A DNA stretch of 64,000 nt from Paenibacillus silviterrae (GTDB lineage Bacteria > Bacillota > Bacilli > Paenibacillales > NBRC-103111): contig NZ_JASKUT010000001.1 in NCBI RefSeq assembly GCF_030167925.1, positions 2,728,001 to 2,792,000 of the forward strand. The letters run 5' to 3'. The first letter of the stretch is position 1; each line of letters starts with the position of its first letter. A program made the translations under genes and the position numbers. This document shows, piece after piece, positions 26,569 through 35,221 of this stretch. The notes under the pieces are model-generated. The model was given only the letters and a program-made list of their open reading frames with translations. It made no database searches and was not told the DNA's origin.

Positions 26569-26577
26569 ATCCGCATC

Positions 26578-27666
26578 TTACCCGTTACGCTTCTGGAAAT
26601 CGACCATGAAATCCGCCAGTGCCTTGCATGCTTCGTAAGGAACGGCGTTGTACGCCGATGCCCGGATTCCTCCTACGCTGCGGTGACCCGCCAAGCCTAC
26701 AAAGTTGTGCTGCTCGGATTCCTTCACGAACTTCTTCTCCAGCTCTTCGCTTGGCAAGCGGAACGTCACGTTCATAATGGAACGGCTGTCCTTATCGATA
26801 TTGCCTTGATAGAAGCCGCCGCTTGTATCGATCGCATCATAGATCAATCCGCTCTTCTCGATGTTGCGCTTTTCCATCACCTGTACGCCGCCTTGCTCCT
26901 TCACCCATTTCAGCACAAGGTTCACCATGTAGATGGAATGCACCGGAGGTGTGTTATAAAGCGACTGATTCTTCGCATGGGTTGTATAACGCAGCATCAC
27001 CGGAATATGCTTAGGCTCCTCTTGAAGCAAATCATCACGAATTACAGCAACCGTGACTCCGGAAGGACCCAGGTTCTTCTGTGCGCCCGCATAGATCATA
27101 CCGAATTTCTTCGCGTCGATCGGACGGCTCAGAATGCCGCTGGTCATGTCGCCGATCAGCGGAATATTTCCCGTATCCGGTATTTCCGTAAATTGCGAAC
27201 CTTCAATCGTGTTGTTTGTCGTCATGTGAAGGTAAGCGGAGTTCGGATCCAGCTGAATTTCCGATGCCTTAGGCAGGCTTCTCCAGTTTCCTTCCTTGTT
27301 GGAAGCAGCGATGGCAGCCTCACCTGCGACCTTGCCGTCCTGATAAGCTTTCTCCGAGAAGCTTCCCGTAATCACATAGCTGCCGACTTTACCCTGCTTC
27401 AAGAAGTTGAGCGGAATCATGGAGAACTGCATGCTCGCGCCACCGCCGAGGAACAATACCTGGTAGCCGGATTCCAGACCGAGCAGCTCCAGAAGGAGCG
27501 CTTGCGTTTCTGCATTCAAGGCTTCATACTCTTTGCTGCGGTGGGAAATTTCCATTAACGACATACCGATGCCGTTGTAGTCTACGAATGTTTGCTGGGC
27601 TTGCTGCAGCACTTCCAGGGGAAGGGCCGCAGGACCCGGGTTAAAGTTGTAAGCGCGCTTCGTCAT
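26578..27666 (-). CDS. serC: Phosphoserine aminotransferase
   Basis: PLP enzyme of 362 residues that converts 3-phosphohydroxypyruvate and glutamate to phosphoserine and 2-oxoglutarate in serine synthesis. The start at 27666 (MTKRAYNFNPGPAALP) has AAGGTG 8 bases upstream; the GTG nine bases earlier lies inside that site. Family signs are NFNPGPAALP at the N-terminus, GGASMQFSMIP near 75, the PLP-Lys motif GAQKNLGPSG near 195, and GHRSVGGIRASAYNA near the C-terminus. It stands alone with its own terminator. Confidence 0.95.
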   Translation of the reverse strand: MTKRAYNFNPGPAALPLEVLQQAQQTFVDYNGIGMSLMEISHRSKEYEALNAETQALLLELLGLESGYQVLFLGGGASMQFSMIPLNFLKQGKVGSYVITGSFSEKAYQDGKVAGEAAIAASNKEGNWRSLPKASEIQLDPNSAYLHMTTNNTIEGSQFTEIPDTGNIPLIGDMTSGILSRPIDAKKFGMIYAGAQKNLGPSGVTVAVIRDDLLQEEPKHIPVMLRYTTHAKNQSLYNTPPVHSIYMVNLVLKWVKEQGGVQVMEKRNIEKSGLIYDAIDTSGGFYQGNIDKDSRSIMNVTFRLPSEELEKKFVKESEQHNFVGLAGHRSVGGIRASAYNAVPYEACKALADFMVDFQKRNG

Positions 27667-27790
27667 TGATTTCACACCTTCGCTTTACATATAGGATATG
27701 GCTATGATAGCAAAGTTTGTCGCTTCGCATCAAGTAGTCCGTTACAATATTCAGGAAACGTTCGAACATTCGAAAGGAGCGTGCCGATTC

Positions 27791-28378
27791 TTGTCAGAGT
27801 TACGGCTGTTTATCGCTGTCCCGATTCCGTCCCGAGTGAAGGACTCGCTTAAGGGCTACATGCTGGATTTACAGGCGAGCCTTTCGTTTCAAAAATGGGT
27901 TCATCCCGATGATCTTCATATTACCTTGAAGTTTCTAGGCGGTACCCCGGTGAAAATGAAAGAGAAGCTGGAGGAGCAGCTGGCATCGCTTGCTAACGGC
28001 CTGTCCACTTTTCACCTGTCAGTTGGAGAGCTCGGCGCCTTCGGCAAGCCCGCAGCACCCGGCGTCCTGCAAGCCGGCGTCCATGGCGACACGGATGCGC
28101 TGAAGCACATGCACAGGCGCGTAGAGCAGCTTGCAGCAGCACATGGCTTTGCGCCGGAGGAACGCCCCTACAAACCCCATATTACGCTTGCCCGCCGATA
28201 CGTGGGGTCTGAACCCTTCCAGCGTCTGTGGACTCAAGAAGCCGTCCTCCCCGCGAGCGGCAGCTGGAGCTGGGAAGTCAATGAAATCGTCCTTTATCAA
28301 AGCCATCTCGGGCGCAGACCGATGTACCATGCCCTGCATACGTTCCCTCTGCAGGGACAGCCCGCCCTTCGAAAGTAA
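27791..28378 (+). CDS. thpR: RNA 2',3'-cyclic phosphodiesterase
   Basis: Member of the 2H phosphoesterase superfamily (2'-5' RNA ligase family), 195 residues. The start is a TTG at 27791 (MSELRLFIAVPIPS), chosen because AAGGAG lies 11 bases upstream and the family begins at this point. The two catalytic HxTx motifs are HITLKFLG (His43) and HITLARR (His130). It opens 2',3'-cyclic phosphates on RNA ends; the physiological role is uncertain. It is divergent from serC. Confidence 0.9.
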   Translation: MSELRLFIAVPIPSRVKDSLKGYMLDLQASLSFQKWVHPDDLHITLKFLGGTPVKMKEKLEEQLASLANGLSTFHLSVGELGAFGKPAAPGVLQAGVHGDTDALKHMHRRVEQLAAAHGFAPEERPYKPHITLARRYVGSEPFQRLWTQEAVLPASGSWSWEVNEIVLYQSHLGRRPMYHALHTFPLQGQPALRK

Positions 28379-28392
28379 TGTCTTCTAGCAAA

Positions 28393-28424
28393 AAGCCTCT
28401 GCGGCCCACTTGCCGCAGAGGCTT
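28393..28424 (-). terminator. Terminator of glnA (and thpR)
   Basis: Perfect 13-bp arms AAGCCTCTGCGGC (28393-28405) and GCCGCAGAGGCTT (28412-28424). The T-run is best on the minus strand, for glnA. Confidence 0.9.
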
Positions 28425-28451
28425 ATATGATATTCGTATAAGTGCTGATTC

Positions 28452-29879
28452 TTACAGATCGAAGTACAAGGAGTACTCGTGCGGATGAATCCGGATGGAT
28501 ACCGCCTTAGCAGCATCACGGTGCAGAGCGATGTAGTTGTCGATGAAGTCTTTGGAGAATACTCCGCCTTCAGTCAAGAACTCATAGTCCGCTTCCAGAG
28601 CGTTAAGGGCCTCATCCAAGGAACCTGGAACGCTGCGGATTTCGCCTTTCTCTGCATCGGACAGCTCGTAGATGTTCTTGTCGAGCGGACCGTAGCCCAG
28701 AGCGCGAGGATCGATTTTCTTCTTGATGCCGTCGAGGCCCGCAAGAAGCATAGCTGCGAAAGCAAGGTAAGGGTTAGCAGTGGAGTCCGGAGTACGGAAC
28801 TCAATGCGGCAGCCCTTCGGTGTAACTGCTGCAACCGGGATACGAACTGCTGCAGAACGGTTACCCTTGGAGAATACCAGGTTAACTGGTGCTTCGTAAC
28901 CAGGAACCAGACGCTTGAAGGAGTTCGTGGACGGGTTCGTGATCGCGATCAGAGCCGGTGCATGGTACAGAATACCGCCGATGTAGTGCAATGCCATTTC
29001 ACTCAGGTTAGCGTATCCGCCTTTTTCATAGAACAAAGGAGTGTCGCCGTTGAAGATGGATTGGTGAACGTGCATACCGCTGCCGTTGTCACCAAAGATC
29101 GGCTTCGGCATGAAGGTTGCTACCTTGCCGTATTGTCTTGCTGTATTTTGTACGATGTACTTATATTTCATCAGGTTGTCGGCTGTCTTAGTCAATGTAT
29201 CGAAACGGAAGTTGATCTCGCCTTGACCGGCAGTCGCCACTTCATGGTGATGACGCTCGATGCGAAGACCGGATTCCATCAGCAAACGACACATTTCGCT
29301 GCGGATATCTTGTTGGGTGTCTGTAGGACCTACAGGCACATATCCACCCTTATGACCAACTTTAAAGCCCAGGTTGCCTCCTTCTTCCTTACGGTTCGAG
29401 TTCCAGTGAGCCTCTTCGGAATCTACAAAGAAAGAAGAAGTGTTTTGCTTTGTTTCGAAACGAACTTCGTCGAAAATGAAGAACTCGGACTCAGGAGCGA
29501 AGAATGCTGTCGTACCGATGCCAGTCGTTTGAAGATATTCTTCAGCCTTCTGAGCGATGCTGCGCGGGTCACGGTCATAACGCTGTCCATCCGGAGTGTG
29601 GATGTTACACATTACTACAAGTGTCGGATGCGCAGTGAAAGGATCTACAAACACGGATTCGGTGTCCGGAATCATGACCATGTCGGATTCTTCGATACCT
29701 TTGAAGCCAGGGATAGAGGAACCGTCGAATGCTACGCCGTTCTCACCAAGAACCGCTTCGTCTACTTCCACCGCCGGAAGGGAAATGTGATGTGCTCTGC
29801 CGCTCAAATCAACGAAACGGAAATCAACCCACTCAATACCTTTTTCTTTGATGATATTTAATACGTTTTGAACTGACAT
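28452..29879 (-). CDS. glnA: Glutamine synthetase, type I (GSI-beta-like)
   Basis: Makes glutamine from glutamate, ammonia and ATP. At 475 residues it is about 30 longer than the 444-residue GSI-alpha enzyme of Bacillus subtilis. The N-terminal loop reads GSSIPGFKGIEESDM, lacking the Arg that GSI-alpha uses for feedback control. The C-terminal region reads KNIYELSDAEK, aligning with the adenylylation Tyr loop of proteobacterial GSI-beta (NLYDLPPEEA). Active-site stretches include FFAPESEFF, NGSGMHVHQS and the ATP site NRSAAVRIP. There is no glnR next to it, unlike the usual glnRA operon, so this may be a second glutamine synthetase. A GlnR/TnrA box lies upstream. AGGAGGTAAG precedes the ATG. 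Confidence 0.93.
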   Translation of the reverse strand: MSVQNVLNIIKEKGIEWVDFRFVDLSGRAHHISLPAVEVDEAVLGENGVAFDGSSIPGFKGIEESDMVMIPDTESVFVDPFTAHPTLVVMCNIHTPDGQRYDRDPRSIAQKAEEYLQTTGIGTTAFFAPESEFFIFDEVRFETKQNTSSFFVDSEEAHWNSNRKEEGGNLGFKVGHKGGYVPVGPTDTQQDIRSEMCRLLMESGLRIERHHHEVATAGQGEINFRFDTLTKTADNLMKYKYIVQNTARQYGKVATFMPKPIFGDNGSGMHVHQSIFNGDTPLFYEKGGYANLSEMALHYIGGILYHAPALIAITNPSTNSFKRLVPGYEAPVNLVFSKGNRSAAVRIPVAAVTPKGCRIEFRTPDSTANPYLAFAAMLLAGLDGIKKKIDPRALGYGPLDKNIYELSDAEKGEIRSVPGSLDEALNALEADYEFLTEGGVFSKDFIDNYIALHRDAAKAVSIRIHPHEYSLYFDL

Positions 29880-29960
29880 GGTCTCGCTTACCTCCTAAAT
29901 TCCGAACATTCTTGCTTGTTTGTTCGTGTATTGTTCAAGTTTTTTATTGATCTTGGTCAT

Positions 29961-29990
29961 ATTATAAAACGTTCCGCCAAGAATCGTCAA
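29961..29990 (-). promoter_or_regulatory. glnA promoter
   Basis: On the minus strand TTGACG (29990-29985), an 18-base spacer and a perfect TATAAT (29966-29961). It gives a leader of about 75 bases before the glnA ATG. Confidence 0.75.
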
Positions 29991-30018
29991 TACTTATGTG
30001 AGGTATTTTTTATCGAGG

Positions 30019-30035
30019 TGTTAGGTATGCTGACA
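30019..30035. promoter_or_regulatory. GlnR/TnrA box upstream of glnA
   Basis: TGTTAGGTATGCTGACA matches TGTNA-N7-TNACA at every defined position. It lies 29 bases upstream of the glnA -35. In Firmicutes these sites bind GlnR or TnrA and tie transcription to nitrogen supply. Confidence 0.8.
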
Positions 30036-30069
30036 TACAGCCATGGTTTGTTCACATTTTGTACAAACG

Positions 30070-30110
30070 AAAAGCTTGACTCCCTATAACCCCAGGGAAA
30101 TCAAGCTTTT
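30070..30110 (-). terminator. Terminator after DAHP synthase gene
   Basis: AAAGCTTGA (30071-30079) pairs with TCAAGCTTT (30101-30109), plus inner TCCCT/AGGGA. The minus-strand product ends TTTTCGTTT; the plus strand also carries a T-run. Confidence 0.75.
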
Positions 30111-30132
30111 TTAGTACAATATGATATCGGAA

Positions 30133-31176
30133 TCAGGCCAAAATCGACTCTTTTTTCGTGTCAAAACGCTTCCCGCAAAGCGGAGCCAGCTTCTCCAGAT
30201 CCTGCATCAGACGGGCAAACTGATCCGGGAAGAGCGACTGTACCCCGTCACCGGTCATCGAATTGTCGGGATCGGTGTGCATCTCTACAATCAATCCGTT
30301 GGCTCCTGCCGCCACCGAAGCCTTACTCATCGGTTCCACCAGCTCCCGGCGTCCGGTTCCATGGCTTGGATCGGAGATTACCGGCAGATGACTAAGCGAT
30401 TGCAGCACCGGAATGGCGGATAAATCGAGCGTGTTGCGCGTGTAGGTTTCGAATGTTCGGATTCCGCGCTCGCAAAGCATAACGTTCGGATTTCCGCCTG
30501 CCAGGATGTATTCCGCCGCATTTAAAAATTCATCGTAGGTTGCGCTGAAGCCCCGCTTCAGCAGCACCGGCGTTTGGATCGTACCCAGCTTGCGGAGAAG
30601 GTCGAAATTTTGCATGTTGCGGGTACCTACCTGCAATATATCCGCGTATTCCGCACACACATCCACATACTCCGGAGTCATAACCTCCGTGATCGTAAGC
30701 AAGCCATGTTTCTTGCCGGCTTCCGCCATCATCACGAGGCCTTCCACTCCTGTTCCTTGGAAGCTGTAAGGACCTGTTCTCGGTTTGAAGGCTCCTCCGC
30801 GAAGCACTTGAGCTCCCGATGCTTTAACCAATCGCGCGATTTCATCAATCTGCTCCGGAGTTTCCACCGCACACGGGCCGCCCATGATGACGAGCTGCTC
30901 TCCGCCGATCTCTACATCCTTAATCTTGATCACGGTGTTATCGGGATGGAAGTCACGGCTCGCCAGCTTGTAAGACTTCGAAATCTTAACCACCTGCTCG
31001 ACACCGGACAGCTGACGGATCTGCTCCGCCAGCACGGGAGTCGCCTTCCCGATAATGCCGATGACCGTCCTATCCACACCGCGCGATACATGAGCCTTCA
31101 CATCATGCTTCTCAATATGAGCTACAATTTCTTGAATCCGCTCTTCCGACGTTTTATTATTGATGATCGCTATCAT
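30133..31176 (-). CDS. aroF: 3-deoxy-7-phosphoheptulonate synthase (AroA/DAHP type Ib)
   Basis: First enzyme of the shikimate pathway: joins phosphoenolpyruvate and erythrose-4-phosphate. About 347 residues. The start is the second of two close ATGs (31176), which has the better spacing from GGGAG. An N-terminal ferredoxin-like ACT-type domain (about 1-70) precedes the barrel (about 85-340), with [52 protein letters not shown] and [14 protein letters not shown]. This is the type Ib beta layout also known from Thermotoga, where the N-terminal domain gives tyrosine feedback control. Confidence 0.93.
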   Translation of the reverse strand: MIAIINNKTSEERIQEIVAHIEKHDVKAHVSRGVDRTVIGIIGKATPVLAEQIRQLSGVEQVVKISKSYKLASRDFHPDNTVIKIKDVEIGGEQLVIMGGPCAVETPEQIDEIARLVKASGAQVLRGGAFKPRTGPYSFQGTGVEGLVMMAEAGKKHGLLTITEVMTPEYVDVCAEYADILQVGTRNMQNFDLLRKLGTIQTPVLLKRGFSATYDEFLNAAEYILAGGNPNVMLCERGIRTFETYTRNTLDLSAIPVLQSLSHLPVISDPSHGTGRRELVEPMSKASVAAGANGLIVEMHTDPDNSMTGDGVQSLFPDQFARLMQDLEKLAPLCGKRFDTKKESILA

Positions 31177-31214
31177 AAACATCCACTCCCATTGGACAAG
31201 TTTTTCGTACTTAG

Positions 31215-31246
31215 ACGCTTCGACGCTTATACGCTTTTAAGCTTTT
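31215..31246 (-). repeat. Four 8-bp tandem repeats upstream of aroF
   Basis: ACGCTTCG, ACGCTTAT, ACGCTTTT and AAGCTTTT follow each other without gaps. The array lies 39 bases before the DAHP synthase start. The role is unknown; chance is possible at this length. Confidence 0.4.
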
Positions 31247-31308
31247 AATCACTAAAGTAAATATACAACGAAGGTCAGCCCTCCGTCAATATCTTCTTTA
31301 TTTTATTC

Positions 31309-31845
31309 TTATCCGTTGGAGCCTGGAACAAGATGTACCGTAGCGCGTCGAAGCCTTCTTTTCTCCTCCCGGCGTCTGCTGACCCACAGCAGTAGCTGTC
31401 TCACAGGGAAGAACATCAATAACCCAAGGAGAGGCCCGACGATGACACCCCCGGCAAACAATTCGAGATACAGCTTCACAAAATGATCCAGCCAGCCCGG
31501 GAGCCAGTGGTATAACAAATGCTGCAATCCTTTGGGAAGCACCGCTACGCCGATTTGGCGCATAAGGAAGGTCATCGGAATATAGATCAGCTTCCCGATA
31601 ACAAAACCGATCATCGCCGCGGCCATGCTTGCGCGGAGCAAGTAGACGAGCGGAAAGATCAGAAGGAAGGCAACGCCTCCGGTAGGAAGGGTAAACATCT
31701 CTACTGCCAGACCGATGGAGAAGCCCATAGCCACCATGCCGGGGCCTCCCTTCGCCCGGATCAGCTGAAGGTACTGCAGCCGAAACCAACGGGGAACATT
31801 TCGCAAGTGAAAGGATTTCCTGCTCTTAGCTGTATTCATTGCCAT
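31309..31845 (-). CDS. DUF2062 membrane protein
   Basis: Small integral membrane protein of 178 residues. The N-terminus is basic (KSRKSFHLRNVPRWFRLQYLQLIRAKG), then three to four membrane helices carry the DUF2062 pattern MVAMGFSIGLAVEMFTLPTGG and FVIGKLIYIPMTF. The C-terminal tail is strongly basic. The function of DUF2062 is not established. The next gene upstream on the same strand is ispH, 37 bp away, so the two may be co-transcribed. Confidence 0.8.
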   Translation of the reverse strand: MAMNTAKSRKSFHLRNVPRWFRLQYLQLIRAKGGPGMVAMGFSIGLAVEMFTLPTGGVAFLLIFPLVYLLRASMAAAMIGFVIGKLIYIPMTFLMRQIGVAVLPKGLQHLLYHWLPGWLDHFVKLYLELFAGGVIVGPLLGLLMFFPVRQLLLWVSRRREEKRRLRRATVHLVPGSNG

Positions 31846-31882
31846 TCTGTTATCTCCCTTCCCTCGCCTCTAGTTCGAATGA

Positions 31883-32839
31883 TTATCCTTCCGCGGCCGT
31901 CTTCTGCTTCGCGGCAGGTATTAACCGGTTCATATTGACAGTCCGCTTAAGCTCCCAGGTGTTCGGGTCATCATTCCGGTATTGCTCAAGGTAGCTGATG
32001 ACCTCCTTCGTGATCGGTGTCGGAGTCGAAGCTCCCGAGGTGACGGCAACTCGCCTTACCGGCACGAGCCATTCCCGCTTCAACTCACCCAGGTCCGCAA
32101 TGCGGTAAGCCTTGACCCCGGCAATTTCTTCCGACACCTGTGCGAGACGGTTTGAATTGTTGCTCCTCGGGTCGCCCACAACCAGCACGAGATCCGCATC
32201 CTTCGCCTGCTCCGCCACCGCTTCCTGTCTTACCTGTGTGGCAAGACAAATTTCGTTGTGAATTTCCGCTTTCGGGAAGCGCTCCAGCAGCTTGCTCATA
32301 ATATGCTTAATATCCCATTGGCTCATCGTCGTTTGGTTGGTAATGATGATTCGGCTGTCATCCAGCTGAAGAGAGTCGATTTCCTCCAGCTTCTCGATCA
32401 AATGTACTCGGCCCGGAGCCACTCCGACCGCTCCTTCCGGCTCCGGGTGGCCCTTCTTCCCGATGTAAACAACATGGTAGCCCTCGGCCGTTTTCTCCTT
32501 GATCAGATCATGCGTCTTCGTCACATCCGGACACGTGGCATCCACCACGGTCAAGCCTTTCTCCCTAGCCCGTTGGCGAACCTCCGGCGAAACGCCGTGC
32601 GCCGTGAAAATAATCGTGCCCTTTTCGACCTGATCCAAAATATCCAGACGGTTCGGGCCATCCAGCGTGACGATCCCTTCCTTCTCGAAGTATTCGGTCA
32701 CATGCGCGTTGTGCACAATCATTCCCAATATATATACAGGCCTCGGCAGGTCAAGATTTTTGGCCGTTTGCATTGCCAGCGCCATAGCGTCGACAACTCC
32801 GTAGCAATAGCCTCGAGGCGAGATTTTAATTACATCCAT
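31883..32839 (-). CDS. ispH: 4-hydroxy-3-methylbut-2-enyl diphosphate reductase
   Basis: Last enzyme of the MEP isoprenoid pathway, making IPP and DMAPP with a [4Fe-4S] cluster. The 318 residues include the three cluster cysteines: PRGYCYGV near residue 12, [12 protein letters not shown] near 105, and a later Cys in [11 protein letters not shown] near 198. Other signatures are [37 protein letters not shown] and TSGASTP. The Met start has AGGTGTCC close upstream. Confidence 0.95.
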   Translation of the reverse strand: MDVIKISPRGYCYGVVDAMALAMQTAKNLDLPRPVYILGMIVHNAHVTEYFEKEGIVTLDGPNRLDILDQVEKGTIIFTAHGVSPEVRQRAREKGLTVVDATCPDVTKTHDLIKEKTAEGYHVVYIGKKGHPEPEGAVGVAPGRVHLIEKLEEIDSLQLDDSRIIITNQTTMSQWDIKHIMSKLLERFPKAEIHNEICLATQVRQEAVAEQAKDADLVLVVGDPRSNNSNRLAQVSEEIAGVKAYRIADLGELKREWLVPVRRVAVTSGASTPTPITKEVISYLEQYRNDDPNTWELKRTVNMNRLIPAAKQKTAAEG

Positions 32840-32883
32840 GGTAAGGACACCTGCTCATCTGTCGAATTTTTGTATATGATCTA

Positions 32884-34425
32884 TTATACCCGATTCTCGG
32901 AAGAGAGGGAATTCACGTTTATCACAGTGCCCGGGGAACGGGATCCCTGCGAAACCGGGAGCCAGATGACAAAGGTGCTTCCTTCCCCTTTGCGGGTTTT
33001 CACCTCAATGGAGCCGTGGTGCTCATCAATGATCCATTTGGCGATCGACAGACCGAGGCCTGTCCCGGCCTTCTTCCCGCGCGATACGTCAGCACGGTAA
33101 AACCGCTCGAAGATGTGGGGCACCTCTTCTTTGTCCATACCGATGCCCGTATCGGAGATCCGGATGCCGATCTGGGTCGCTGACTTCATGGTATCAAGGC
33201 GAACATGGCCCTCATCGGTGTACTTAAAGGCATTTTCGATAAAAATAAACAAAAGCTGCTTCAAATAGTCCTCGTTACCGCAGACCTGTACCCCTTCCGC
33301 TGCCGTCAAATCCCCTACCTGCCATTCCACGGTGCGGGGGAGCATTTGCGCCTTGCGGGCAATCTCCTCCATCAGGGAGTCCATGGCGACCTCGGACTTC
33401 GCCATCTGTACCCCGGCATCGGCACGGGCAAGCGACAGCAAATCCCCGACAAGACGCGACATGCGCTCCGCCTCACCGGCAATGTCATGCATGGCCTCCA
33501 GGGAGAGCGCCAGCTTCGGATCCTCCTCCCGAGAGCCGGCCGGTGCCAGCAGCGAGGCTTGCTTCCACATTTTCTCCAGAAGCTCTACATTGCCTCTAAT
33601 TGTTGTGAGCGGCGTTCGAAGCTCGTGGGAGGCGTCGGACACGAATCTTCTTTGCGTGCGGTATGCCTCCTCCAGCTCGGTATACGCTCCTTGAATCCGG
33701 CCCAGCATGCCGTTAATCGTACTGGTTAATCTCCCGATTTCGTCTCCGGGACCATAATACTCAATCCGCTTCTCCAGATCCGTCCCGTTCTCAATCTGAT
33801 TCGCAGCCGCGATGACCTGGTCAATCGGGCGAAGCGCCTTGCGGGCGAGGAACCAGCCTACCGTACCGGCAAGGATAATGGTAGCCAATGCCGTCACGGC
33901 AAGAATCCACCGCATCATAATAAAAAATCGCTCATGCGGCTCCAAGTAAATCGCCGCCTGCATCACCCCGGCCAGCTGCGGCACACCGCCCGGCGCTACG
34001 AAAAGCGGGGAGCTGTAAACAAGAAATCGCATATCATCAACCTTGACGGTCTCAAAATAACTTACCTTCTGCGCCAACCGCTGCACTCTTTTCTCATCGA
34101 GCTTGGGCAGCTCCACATCCGACATTTCCAAATTCGCGGATTTACTGATTCTTCCGTTGCCCAAATTCACGACTTGAAAGAAGGTATTGCCGCTCCGCAA
34201 ATAATCGCGCCCCTCCAGGACAAGATCCACACTAAGACCGTTCAGCGTAACGGCAAGCCGCGGCTGAATCCGCGACTCTACGCTTGCGGCCTGCGACTGA
34301 AGGTCCTCCTCAAGACTGCTGAAGTAACTATAATGAAGAAAAATATAAAGACCAACGCCGAAAAGCAGCAGCGTTGCGCCGAGGATGGTTGAGTACCACA
34401 GCGTAAGCCGAAGCCGAATTGACAT
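32884..34425 (-). CDS. Sensor histidine kinase (HAMP, HisKA, HATPase)
   Basis: Membrane kinase of 513 residues, partner of the response regulator directly upstream (TAA immediately followed by the kinase ATG). Membrane helices at about 10-32 and 170-195 flank an extracellular domain of about 140 residues. HAMP lies at about 196-250 (LARKALRPIDQVIAAANQI), HisKA at about 265-330 with FVSDASHELRTPLTTIRGN, and HATPase_c with N box IENAFKYT, DTGIGM and GTGLGLSI. It resembles CssS/YkoH-like kinases of Bacillus; the signal is unknown. An HtrA-family protease gene lies just upstream of the pair, which fits a possible envelope-stress role but is inference. Confidence 0.88.
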   Translation of the reverse strand: MSIRLRLTLWYSTILGATLLLFGVGLYIFLHYSYFSSLEEDLQSQAASVESRIQPRLAVTLNGLSVDLVLEGRDYLRSGNTFFQVVNLGNGRISKSANLEMSDVELPKLDEKRVQRLAQKVSYFETVKVDDMRFLVYSSPLFVAPGGVPQLAGVMQAAIYLEPHERFFIMMRWILAVTALATIILAGTVGWFLARKALRPIDQVIAAANQIENGTDLEKRIEYYGPGDEIGRLTSTINGMLGRIQGAYTELEEAYRTQRRFVSDASHELRTPLTTIRGNVELLEKMWKQASLLAPAGSREEDPKLALSLEAMHDIAGEAERMSRLVGDLLSLARADAGVQMAKSEVAMDSLMEEIARKAQMLPRTVEWQVGDLTAAEGVQVCGNEDYLKQLLFIFIENAFKYTDEGHVRLDTMKSATQIGIRISDTGIGMDKEEVPHIFERFYRADVSRGKKAGTGLGLSIAKWIIDEHHGSIEVKTRKGEGSTFVIWLPVSQGSRSPGTVINVNSLSSENRV

Positions 34426-35118
34426 TTAGCCCTCACCTCGCAGCACATAGCCGGCGCCACGGACGGTTTGAATCATTCGCTTGCCGCCATGCTCCTCCGT
34501 TTTTTGCCTCAGCATGGCAATGTACACCTCAAGCACGTTAGACTCTCCGCTGTAATCATAGCCCCATATTTTCTCCATGATCACGTCCCGGGAAAGTACA
34601 CGCTTCGGATTCTGCATGAACAGGTGCAGCAGCTCGAACTCCTTCGTTGTGAGATCAATCCGCTGCCCTCCGCGGTATACCTCGCGCGTGTCAAGATCCA
34701 TGAACAGCTCTTGGAATTGCAGCCGGTTTGCTGCCTGATCCGTCTTATCGGCTGCCTTGCGCCGCAGAAGAACCCTAATCCGGGCTAGCAGCTCCTCAAG
34801 CGCAAACGGCTTCACCAAATAATCGTCCGCGCCCAGATCGAGTCCCTTCACCCGGTCGGCGACCTCATCCTTGGCCGTGAGCATCAGCACAGGCACCTCG
34901 AACCCGCCTTCCCGTATGCGGCGAACCACCTCCCAGCCATCCAGCTGGGGCATCATTACGTCGAGAATGACAGCATCCGGCTCATGCTCCAAAATTTGCT
35001 TTAAGCCGTCCATCCCATGGTTGGACGTCAGCACCATGTACCCTTCGAACGCCAAGCTGCGACGGAGCATCGAAGTGATTTTCTCATCATCGTCAATGAC
35101 CAATATTTTTTCTCTCAT
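34426..35118 (-). CDS. OmpR-family response regulator
   Basis: Transcription factor of 230 residues and first gene of a two-gene operon with its kinase. Receiver at about 3-118 with IDDDEK, phospho-acceptor Asp in AVILDVMMPQLDG (about 52) and VKPFALEEL; winged-helix at about 130-228 ending VRGAGYVL. The overall pattern resembles CssR/YkoG/MprA-type regulators. A terminator at 35175 separates it from htrA, so any control of htrA would be through a separate promoter. Confidence 0.88.
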   Translation of the reverse strand: MREKILVIDDDEKITSMLRRSLAFEGYMVLTSNHGMDGLKQILEHEPDAVILDVMMPQLDGWEVVRRIREGGFEVPVLMLTAKDEVADRVKGLDLGADDYLVKPFALEELLARIRVLLRRKAADKTDQAANRLQFQELFMDLDTREVYRGGQRIDLTTKEFELLHLFMQNPKRVLSRDVIMEKIWGYDYSGESNVLEVYIAMLRQKTEEHGGKRMIQTVRGAGYVLRGEG

Positions 35119-35174
35119 CTGCTGAACACCTGCCTTACCCTCATTGTATCCAAACCGAATCCGTCAGGCAAAAA

Positions 35175-35213
35175 AGGCAGAGGCGCTTACCCTTGCGCAC
35201 TCTGCCCCTTTAT
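35175..35213 (-). terminator. Terminator of htrA-like gene
   Basis: GGCAGAG-GCGC pairs with GCGC-A-CTCTGCC. On the minus strand it is followed by TTTTTTGCC. Confidence 0.85.
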
Positions 35214-35221
35214 GTCAATCG

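Noticed and set aside
26497..27558. 353-codon open frame opposite serC
   Set aside because: Antisense shadow of serC.
28479..29861. 460-codon open frame opposite glnA
   Set aside because: It is the antisense of glnA, has no ribosome binding site and no recognisable product.
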